Shown: positions 5,227 through 10,696 of the stretch, one piece after another
Position numbering within the stretch: the stretch's first letter is position 1
Layout: every line of letters starts with the position of its first letter
Assembly: GCA_964596245.1 (NCBI GenBank)
Contig: CAZQSK010000016.1
Span: 1-10,696, forward strand
DNA from: RHKK01 sp964596245
GTDB lineage: Bacteria > Patescibacteriota > Patescibacteriia > 2-12-FULL-60-25
Direction of reading: 5' to 3'
Length of the DNA stretch: 10,696 nt
The notes under the pieces: generated by a model
Seen by the model: only the letters and a program-made list of their open reading frames with translations
What the model was told of the DNA's origin: nothing
The model's database searches: none
Position numbers and translations under genes: made by a program

Positions 5227-6144
5227 ATGAGAAAAGTCTGGTCTTTGGCCGTCGTTCTTTGCGTGTTCCTGTTTGGAACCAATGTTTTGGCTATGTCTAG
5301 CACAAATTATTGGATTCCTTGGGATGACGTAAACCAGGGTGGCTCAGACGTCGGATCCAGTACCAATTACAGCATTCGCGACACCCTTGGTGGTACGGCT
5401 GTTGGAACTGGTACTAGTGCCAACTATCAATTGTCTTCGGGTTACCGCGTGCCCGAAGAGGCGAATACGCTGTCTTACTTAGTCAAAACAAGTAATACGG
5501 CTACGACAACTTGGACGGCCTTCACTAATGGTGTTGGCGGTACGGTTACCGTGGGTTCCGCTTCTGGGTATGCCATTGATGACCTGATAGCCGTAGTGGA
5601 GAACTATGGCTTTAGCCAATTGGTGGCAGTGGGGAGGGTCACGTCCGTCGTTGGAAACGTGATCACGGTCGATCGTTTTCAGGGTGATGGCGCAGGGATG
5701 AGCGCCGTTCCCGCCGGTGGTGACGATTATGTCTACCGCCTATCGGCCAATAGTTTTGACTTTGGTGTTGTATCGCCGGGATTTGCACACACGTCTGTAG
5801 TTGGAACGTCTGTGCTGACAAATATAGCGACGGGGTATTCGGTATATCTGCAAGCCAATCAAGAGCTGCAGAATGCGCTGGCGCAGGTTATGAGTCCGGT
5901 TACGGACGGCACGGTATCCATCGGAACGGAAGAATACGGAACCGAGGTTACGGGTGCCACGGCATTTTCCGCGGGAGTGGACTTAAGCGTGAGTACGACG
6001 CAACGCGTGGTTCAGACATCGGGAGCCGCTTCGGGAGCGACTTCGGATAAGATTGCGACTATTTTCAAGCTCGCGATTACGTCTAATACGAATCCGGGTA
6101 GTTACACGCAAACCGTTTATTACACGCTGACGGCAAACTACTAA
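5227..6144 (+). CDS. Small secreted beta-rich surface protein (WxL-like partner)
   Basis: A 305-residue exported protein. The ATG at 5227 is chosen because a clean signal peptide begins there (MRKVWSLAVVLCVFLFGTNVLA, cleavage about residue 22) and upstream in-frame starts at 5182 and 5209 lie inside the promoter. The mature N-terminus has three related units, SSTNYWIPWD (24-33), SSTNYSIRDT (44-53) and TSANYQLSSG (63-72), a pattern I recall from Patescibacterial surface proteins. A beta-rich middle includes FDFGVVSPG (177-185) and TNIATGYSVYLQAN (198-211). The end, NPGSYTQTVYYTLTANY (289-305), resembles the terminal strand of WxL-type or camelysin-like wall proteins, but no W-x-L motif is present. 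There is no sortase signal or membrane anchor. The DUF916-like gene follows after 3 bp, so the two products probably act together on the cell surface. The exact role is unknown. Confidence 0.8.
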   Translation: MRKVWSLAVVLCVFLFGTNVLAMSSTNYWIPWDDVNQGGSDVGSSTNYSIRDTLGGTAVGTGTSANYQLSSGYRVPEEANTLSYLVKTSNTATTTWTAFTNGVGGTVTVGSASGYAIDDLIAVVENYGFSQLVAVGRVTSVVGNVITVDRFQGDGAGMSAVPAGGDDYVYRLSANSFDFGVVSPGFAHTSVVGTSVLTNIATGYSVYLQANQELQNALAQVMSPVTDGTVSIGTEEYGTEVTGATAFSAGVDLSVSTTQRVVQTSGAASGATSDKIATIFKLAITSNTNPGSYTQTVYYTLTANY

Positions 6145-6147
6145 TAT

Positions 6148-7080
6148 ATGTCACGCACGTATCGCGCATCGCGCATCGTTGGGGGACTCGTTGGTCTTTC
6201 GTTTTTGTTCAGCTCTGTTGGAGCGTCTGCCATTTCGGTGAACCCGGCCATTCACGATCTCGCGATTGATCCGGGGCAGTCGGAAACTCGCACGATCACC
6301 ATCGTCAATGATGAGCGCGTAGCACAAACATACGCACTCACGATTCAAAAATTTATTCCGAAAGGGGAATATGGTCAGCAGGAATTCCTGCCGATGTCAG
6401 ACACTTCGGGACTGCCAGAATGGATGTTTGTCGATAAGCCAGAGATCACGCTTCAGCCCGGGCAAACGGGTACGGTCCAAGTAGCGGTTCGTGTTCCACA
6501 AAGCGCGCCAGGAGGCGGGCATTATGCGGCACTGTTTTTTTCCAAACGCCAATCAGCCGATGAGCAGGTAGCCATGTTGCCTCGATTGGGCGTTCTCTTT
6601 TTTGTGCGAGTCAATGGACCTGTGCAAGAGCGCTTGAGTCTTAAGGATTTCGTACTTGACCAGACTGGAGCTTATAGTGATTTACCGGTTGGTTTTCGTA
6701 TCAGTGTCGTGAATGAAGGATCTGTTCATGCGATTCCACGTGGGATGATTGAGGTTACCAATGTGTTTGGGATGAAGGTTGCGACTTTGGATGCGAACCA
6801 GGATGATTCTCGTGTCTTGCCAGGATCAACGCGCGTTCTTTCTTCCTCATGGAGAGAAGAGGTTGGCAGCTGGTTTGTCATCGGTCCTCACAAAGCCACG
6901 GTGAAGATGAGCGGAGCCGGTTTTATTGGCGGGGAAGAGCGTTCCGTATCTTTCAGCGTTTGGCCGGTACGTGCTCTGGGGATGATCTTCGGAAGTCTTA
7001 TTGTCCTTATTCTCGCGTTCTTCATCTTGAAGAAGATGCTCGTTCACGGGGCGAGGATTAGAAGCGACAAGAAAGGATAA
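6148..7080 (+). CDS. DUF916/WxL-host-binding-like membrane-anchored surface protein
   Basis: A 310-residue single-pass protein. A signal peptide (1-28, ending VGASA) precedes a first beta-sandwich (about 29-158). That domain has the layout of the DUF916 / WxL-interacting family: VNPAIHDLAIDPGQSETRTITIVND (32-56, given as the region), then LQPGQTGTVQVAVRVP (102-117) and GGGHYAALFF (122-131). A second Ig-like domain (about 160-270) contains FRISVVNEGSVHAIPRG (183-199). One transmembrane helix (about 276-294, GMIFGSLIVLILAFFILKK) ends in a basic cytoplasmic tail. In Gram-positive WxL loci such proteins tether small WxL proteins to the envelope; a like role here is inferred from order, size and topology. 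It starts 3 bp after the upstream stop, with no Shine-Dalgarno, so translation is likely coupled. Confidence 0.78.
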   Translation: MSRTYRASRIVGGLVGLSFLFSSVGASAISVNPAIHDLAIDPGQSETRTITIVNDERVAQTYALTIQKFIPKGEYGQQEFLPMSDTSGLPEWMFVDKPEITLQPGQTGTVQVAVRVPQSAPGGGHYAALFFSKRQSADEQVAMLPRLGVLFFVRVNGPVQERLSLKDFVLDQTGAYSDLPVGFRISVVNEGSVHAIPRGMIEVTNVFGMKVATLDANQDDSRVLPGSTRVLSSSWREEVGSWFVIGPHKATVKMSGAGFIGGEERSVSFSVWPVRALGMIFGSLIVLILAFFILKKMLVHGARIRSDKKG

Positions 7081-7084
7081 TCGG

Positions 7085-7139
7085 GAGCCAGCCTCCGCCC
7101 ACCCCGTCTTCAAGGCGTTTGGTGGGTGGGAACAGGCTC
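7085..7139 (+). other. Strong stem-loop between operon genes 2 and 3
   Basis: GAGCC (7085-7089) pairs with GGCTC (7135-7139), and CCGCCCACC (7095-7103) pairs with GGTGGGTGG (7121-7129, one G-T). The loop can form a smaller hairpin (CGTCT...AGGCG). No T-run follows, so it is not a plain intrinsic terminator. The 77-bp gap 7081-7157 is far more GC-rich than the region before the operon. It could set mRNA stability, processing or differential expression of the third gene. Confidence 0.55.
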
Positions 7140-7157
7140 CGGAAAGCCGGATCCGAT

Positions 7158-10100
7158 ATGCGTAAGCGCTCTTTGTTTCGCGTCTTCGCGACCCTTTGCA
7201 CGGTCGTGCTTGGTGCGTCCCAATTGTTCTCGAGCGCCTCAGCAGCCGTGCTTTCCTCCCGCTCCGTGATCATGCAGCGTGATCAGCCGGGAGTTGCATC
7301 CAACCAGGAGATTCGTTTTACAACGCCATCGGGTGTGAACGCGGCCGGAGAAACGATCCGCCTGACATATCCTTATAATTTTGACCTTTCCGCCATCGCC
7401 TTCGGTGATGTTGATTTGTTTTATGGTACATCGACGGCTTTTGAGGTAAGCGCAACCCTCGCCGCAACGCCCGGAGTGAATACATGGGGCGTGTCTGTTT
7501 CTGGACGTGAGCTAACTTTTACCGCTCCAACAAATGGCGGACCCGTTTCGGCGGGTCAATTAATGGCCATCCGCATCGGAACAAATGCAAGCGGCGGAAC
7601 CAACCGCATTATCAATCCAACCGGTGGTGGATCAGCCGTATTTCTTGCCATTGATGGGACATTTGGAGATTCGGCCGGTTTTGATATCCCGATCTACACA
7701 AACGATTTTATCAGTATCACGGCCACGGTTCCGAATTCCTCAACTTCATCAACCCTACCACCGCCGCCACCGCCGGGAGGAGGGGGCGGACCAGGAACGG
7801 ACGGGACTGCTCCAACAATCTTTAATGTACAAGTCATTAATATCACGACCTCAACGGCAACAGTTATTTGGAATACGGATGAAGCTGCCAATGGAACCGT
7901 TCAGTATGGTTTAACGCCCGCCTATGGAGGTGTGGCGACGCATGCCTCGTTCGTGACTTCGCATTCCATCACGTTGTCCGGGTTGAGTGTTTCAACCACA
8001 TATAATTTCAATGTAAGTTCGGCCGATTCGGTGGGGAATGCGGCATCAACGGTAAATTTTACGTTTACGACATTGCCTCCACCGCAGCCACCGATCATCA
8101 ACAACATACAGGTCATCAACATTACGGACTCTAGTGCGGTTGTCACTTGGCAGACGAATGTTCCTGCCTCTAGTTTTGTTGATTACGGATTAACTCCCGT
8201 ATATACGAATACAGCCAATGATCCTGCGTTGGTGACAAGCCATTCAGTTTTCCTGTCCGGACTTTCTACAAACACGCTCTACCATTTTCGTGTTGGATCT
8301 ACGGAGTCAACCGGGTTGTCCTCTGTTTCTGGTGACTCGACCTTTACGACATTAGCGGACACGACTCCGCCGTCAAACGTATTTGGTTTTACGGCCACGG
8401 CAGGGGACGCACAAAACACATTGAGCTGGACGAACCCGCCCGATGCGGATTTTGTCTTTGTTCGCATTCGTGCACGAACAGATGGATATCCGACCGGCCC
8501 GACTGACGGGCGTTTTGTGTATCAGGGTTCCGCCGAATCATTTGTTGATGGGGGACTTAGTAATGGCGTGACCTATTATTATGCCAACTATGCGCTAGAT
8601 GCTTCCGGTAATCCTGCAAGCGGTGCGTTTGCGCAGGCGACCCCATTTGGCGTCCTTCCTCCTGTTCCTCCGCCGGCCACGACAACGCCTCCCACTCCGC
8701 CGACGCCTCCGGGAACAACCACAACGCCACCCATTCCGCCGGTGACGACCACAACGCCACCCATTCCGACGCCGGTTCCTACTCCAACGTCTACGGAGCC
8801 GGAGATCCCTTCGAATATCTCGATTAATCCTGATTACTACGGGGCAAATGGGACGATTCCGCTTCAGGAAAATGCCGCCGGAGAGGTTGGAACCGTGGTC
8901 GGTCGGCCCGTGATGGTGCGCGTACCTACCGCTGGGATCGGGAGTAATCCAGAAAGTGCCTACATTGATGTTGGGGGCTCGCGTTATAACTTGAGTCCGG
9001 TTGGTGATAATGGTGAGTATGGTGCGAGTTTCATACCTTCGAATACGGTTGGGCGTGTACCCGCGCGCGTTACGTTTCGTTTTCCTGACGGGACCGTTTC
9101 AACAGCCGATGTCGTGCTCGAGTCACAAGGCTTTGGCCGTATCTACGGACGCCAAGGGATCTCGCCCATCACACAGCCATTGGGAAATGCGCGCGTGACA
9201 TTGTATGAACAGACCGTTTCTGGATGGCGTGTGTGGGATGGAAGTCGCTATGGTCAGGCAAATCCAATCATTACCGGTAATGAAGGACTGTATGCGTTCA
9301 CGGTTGCGAACGGACAGTATCGTATCGTTGTGGAGCGTGAAGGGTACGCGAGACAAGAGCGCACGTTCTCGGTGACAAAAAACGTCGTGTCATTGGATAT
9401 CGTGCTGGCGCAAGAGATTGATGTACCTGTTATCGGGCCGTTACTTGCCATCATTCAGTCCGAAGCCGTGCAGGAAGCGGCGAATATTGCGGCGCCTCTT
9501 GCCGTGGCAGTCGCGATCGCGAACGTGGCTTTCGCTGCATCTTTATTGAGCATCTTCAACTATCTCTGGTTCTTGTTCACGCAGCCGCTCCTCCTGATTG
9601 GGCGGAAGAAGCGTCAGCGCTGGGGAATTGTTTACAACGCGCTTTCAAAGACTCCGATTGATCTTGCTGCCGTCCGTTTGGTACATGCGAAGACAAATCT
9701 AATTTTGCAGACACGCATCACCGATATTAAGGGACGCTTCTCATTTCATGTGCGTCCCGGTCAGTATCGCGTTGAAGCGGTAAAAGCGGGGTTCACGTTT
9801 CCGAGTGAATACGTAAAGGGCGTTACCGAGGATGGAGAGTTTGTCGATATTTATCATGGTGAGATTATTAACGTGCAGGAAGAAACGAACATTGCCGTCA
9901 ATATTCCGCTAGATCCTAGTGCCAAGGAAGAAACCCCGCGTGCGTTCTTGTTCAAACGCGCCCTGCGTCGTTTGCAGTCTTGGATTGGGTTGATCAGCGT
10001 CTTTGTGACATTGGGCTCGCTCGTCATTTCCCCTAGTTATTTGTTGTTCGGATTGCTTGTCGGACAGATTCTCATCTATCTGTTGTTCCGTCGTTTGGCG

Positions 10101-10385
10101 ATGCCGCGACCGCCCAAGGGCTGGGGTATTGTCTATGACTCAGGAACTCGTCGCCCGATGTCTGGGACGATTGTGCGCATCTTTGATCGTAAGTTCAATA
10201 AGCTTTTGGAAACGCAGGTTACGGACCGTCGAGGTAATTACGGTTTCTTTGCCAAGAAGAATGTGTACTTCATTACGGCCGACAAACCTGAGTATGAGCG
10301 CTACAAGTCCGAGGACATTGATTTGACCAAGCAAGAGCAAGCCGTGATCGATCGTCACATCAATCTTGAGAAAAAGAAGAAATAA
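7158..10385 (+). CDS. Large multidomain surface protein: FN3 repeats, Pro/Thr linker, transthyretin-like domains, membrane segments
   Basis: A 1075-residue protein. The ATG at 7158 starts a good signal peptide (MRKRSLFRVFATLCTVVLGA..SASA, about 1-29); an upstream in-frame TTG at 7119 lies in the intercistronic stem-loop and is rejected. Order: N-terminal beta domain (about 31-190); PPPPPP-GGGGG linker (201-211); two similar fibronectin type III domains (about 218-306 and 311-399) sharing QVINIT, YGLTP, VTSHS and LSGLS; a third FN3-like domain (about 402-496); a Pro/Thr-rich stalk (501-550); a beta domain (about 555-655); and a carboxypeptidase-regulatory/transthyretin-like domain (about 657-750). 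Then come a hydrophobic region (about 778-814), basic GRKKRQR, a second transthyretin-like domain (WGIVYNALSKTP, 822-920), a membrane hairpin (about 942-977), and a third such domain (GWGIVYDSGTRRP, 988-1070) with a lysine tail. Third gene of the surface operon; probably an envelope scaffold or adhesin. No enzyme motif is seen. Confidence 0.85.
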   Translation: MRKRSLFRVFATLCTVVLGASQLFSSASAAVLSSRSVIMQRDQPGVASNQEIRFTTPSGVNAAGETIRLTYPYNFDLSAIAFGDVDLFYGTSTAFEVSATLAATPGVNTWGVSVSGRELTFTAPTNGGPVSAGQLMAIRIGTNASGGTNRIINPTGGGSAVFLAIDGTFGDSAGFDIPIYTNDFISITATVPNSSTSSTLPPPPPPGGGGGPGTDGTAPTIFNVQVINITTSTATVIWNTDEAANGTVQYGLTPAYGGVATHASFVTSHSITLSGLSVSTTYNFNVSSADSVGNAASTVNFTFTTLPPPQPPIINNIQVINITDSSAVVTWQTNVPASSFVDYGLTPVYTNTANDPALVTSHSVFLSGLSTNTLYHFRVGSTESTGLSSVSGDSTFTTLADTTPPSNVFGFTATAGDAQNTLSWTNPPDADFVFVRIRARTDGYPTGPTDGRFVYQGSAESFVDGGLSNGVTYYYANYALDASGNPASGAFAQATPFGVLPPVPPPATTTPPTPPTPPGTTTTPPIPPVTTTTPPIPTPVPTPTSTEPEIPSNISINPDYYGANGTIPLQENAAGEVGTVVGRPVMVRVPTAGIGSNPESAYIDVGGSRYNLSPVGDNGEYGASFIPSNTVGRVPARVTFRFPDGTVSTADVVLESQGFGRIYGRQGISPITQPLGNARVTLYEQTVSGWRVWDGSRYGQANPIITGNEGLYAFTVANGQYRIVVEREGYARQERTFSVTKNVVSLDIVLAQEIDVPVIGPLLAIIQSEAVQEAANIAAPLAVAVAIANVAFAASLLSIFNYLWFLFTQPLLLIGRKKRQRWGIVYNALSKTPIDLAAVRLVHAKTNLILQTRITDIKGRFSFHVRPGQYRVEAVKAGFTFPSEYVKGVTEDGEFVDIYHGEIINVQEETNIAVNIPLDPSAKEETPRAFLFKRALRRLQSWIGLISVFVTLGSLVISPSYLLFGLLVGQILIYLLFRRLAMPRPPKGWGIVYDSGTRRPMSGTIVRIFDRKFNKLLETQVTDRRGNYGFFAKKNVYFITADKPEYERYKSEDIDLTKQEQAVIDRHINLEKKKK
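8718..8768 (+). repeat. 30-bp-period tandem repeat in the Pro/Thr stalk
   Basis: A 21-base unit (ACCACAACGCCACCCATTCC plus G) occurs at 8718-8738 and 8748-8768, a period of 30 bp (10 codons). It encodes TTTPPIP twice. In-frame unit gain or loss would change stalk length without breaking the gene. Confidence 0.8.
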
Positions 10386-10399
10386 CGAGTTCACACATG

Positions 10400-10408
10400 T
10401 TATCCACA
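10400..10408 (+). promoter_or_regulatory. Perfect DnaA-box sequence
   Basis: TTATCCACA, the classical DnaA box, 14 bp after the stop of the large surface gene and sharing its last base with the terminator stem. Relative to the right-end secreted gene it occupies the same place and orientation as the box at 294-302 does for the left-end gene. Confidence 0.5.
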
Positions 10409-10433
10409 GACGGAGATATGTCTCCGTCTTTTT
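10408..10433 (+). terminator. Intrinsic terminator of the surface operon
   Basis: AGACGGAGA (10408-10416), loop TATG, TCTCCGTCT (10421-10429): a perfect 9-bp stem followed by T-rich sequence (10429-10433). It ends the transcript 48 bp past the last stop codon. Confidence 0.92.
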
Positions 10434-10465
10434 ATTCCATGGCTAACTGTTGAGCAAAAGTTAGG

Positions 10466-10498
10466 TAAACCGGTTTATATTTACTATAAACATATAAT
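10466..10498 (+). promoter_or_regulatory. Promoter with overlapping palindromes for the right secreted-protein gene
   Basis: TATAAT at 10493-10498 (context TATAATAGAT, the same as the left paralog) is preceded by two overlapping dyads: TAAACCGGTTTA (10466-10477) and GTTTATA-N5-TATAAAC (10473-10491). No consensus -35 is visible where it would lie; the first palindrome covers that position, so it could be an operator or activator site. The ATG is 37 bases past the -10. Confidence 0.5.
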
Positions 10499-10535
10499 AG
10501 ATGTGGATGATCCCGTTCGGGAAGTCCAAATCAGC

Positions 10536-10696
10536 ATGCATAAGGCACTGCCTCGTACTTTTTCGTCCAAATTCCAAGCTTGGCTTGGGATTTTTGGCGT
10601 TATCTTAGCCAATACATCGCCACTTTTCTTTGTTTTCTCTGCCCCCACCCCCGTCCTCGCCGCCTCAAACATCAATCCTCAGATCTCATACCAGGC
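10536..10696 (+). CDS. Secreted surface protein, 5' end only (paralog of the gene at the left end)
   Basis: This partial gene runs out of the right end: 53 codons plus two bases. The signal peptide starts MHKALPRTFSSKFQAWLGIF and continues through a hydrophobic core to APTPVLA|ASN; the mature start is ASNINPQISYQ and the next codon begins GC. It aligns without gaps to the left-end peptide (QAWLGIFGVILA against QALLGLFGVVLA). From codon 36, base 2, the DNA is identical to the left copy. The ATG is preferred because both paralogs then have equal length; an in-frame GTG at 10503 is possible but sits right at the expected transcription start. There is no strong Shine-Dalgarno (GGGAAG, 11 bases upstream). 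The family is tentatively the large Patescibacterial 'NPQISYQ' secreted proteins; function unknown. Confidence 0.72.
   Translation, partial: MHKALPRTFSSKFQAWLGIFGVILANTSPLFFVFSAPTPVLAASNINPQISYQ
10642..10696. repeat. Right arm of the 55-bp inverted terminal repeat
   Basis: Exact reverse complement of bases 1-55. The base before it (10641, G) is the first difference from the left copy. It is coding, within the right secreted-protein gene. Confidence 0.95.

Noticed and set aside
7119..7157. TTG start for the large surface protein
   Set aside because: It would put 13 residues, encoded in the stem-loop, before an intact signal peptide at ATG 7158.
1..10696. Terminal inverted repeats of a transposon
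   Set aside because: The 55-bp arms are coding DNA inside two paralogous genes, there is no transposase, and the interior holds polA, holA, rpsT and tRNAs.

Overview
The window looks like a chromosomal segment of a bacterium from the Candidate Phyla Radiation (Patescibacteria). This is an inference from several traits. Housekeeping genes start without a clear Shine-Dalgarno sequence. PolA lacks the proofreading Asp-x-Glu motif. The surface proteins have N-termini of a style common in that radiation (SSTNY...NYQLSSGYR, NPQISYQ). No in-frame TGA is needed, so the standard code fits. I see no phage genes, transposase or CRISPR array.

Layout, left to right. (1) 1-161, minus strand: the 5' end of a secreted-protein gene that runs out of the window. 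(2) 162-371: a divergent intergenic region with two DnaA-box-like sites. (3) 372-3885: polA and holA (DNA polymerase I, then DNA polymerase III delta), separated by 4 bp. They face rpsT (ribosomal protein bS20, 3927-4190, minus) across a bidirectional terminator. (4) 4203-4554: divergent promoters for rpsT and for a tRNA-Arg(CCU)/tRNA-Ala(CGC) pair, ending in a terminator. (5) 4555-5226: a gene-free AT-rich stretch carrying six 16-bp sites that match the chromosomal parS (ParB-binding) consensus exactly or with one change, plus two degenerate copies. This is a centromere-like cluster. (6) 5227-10385: a three-gene cell-surface operon behind a good extended -10 promoter. It encodes a small secreted beta-rich protein, a membrane-anchored DUF916/WxL-host-binding-like protein, and a 1075-residue multidomain protein with fibronectin type III domains, a Pro/Thr linker, transthyretin-like domains and membrane segments. 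(7) 10386-10696, plus strand: terminator, promoter, and the 5' end of a second secreted-protein gene, paralogous to the one at the left end.

The first and last 55 bp are exact inverted copies. They encode the same mature N-terminus in two genes that point outward and have different signal peptides. Both genes have the same upstream plan: TTATCCACA, about 83 bp, TATAATAGAT, then ATG. The ends therefore reflect a real paralogous repeat. The exact 55-bp length could also be an assembly k-mer boundary.

The strongest unusual element is the parS cluster next to replication genes and DnaA-box-like sites, which suggests an origin-proximal, ParABS-segregated region. The surface operon resembles a Patescibacterial counterpart of the Gram-positive WxL/DUF916 loci.
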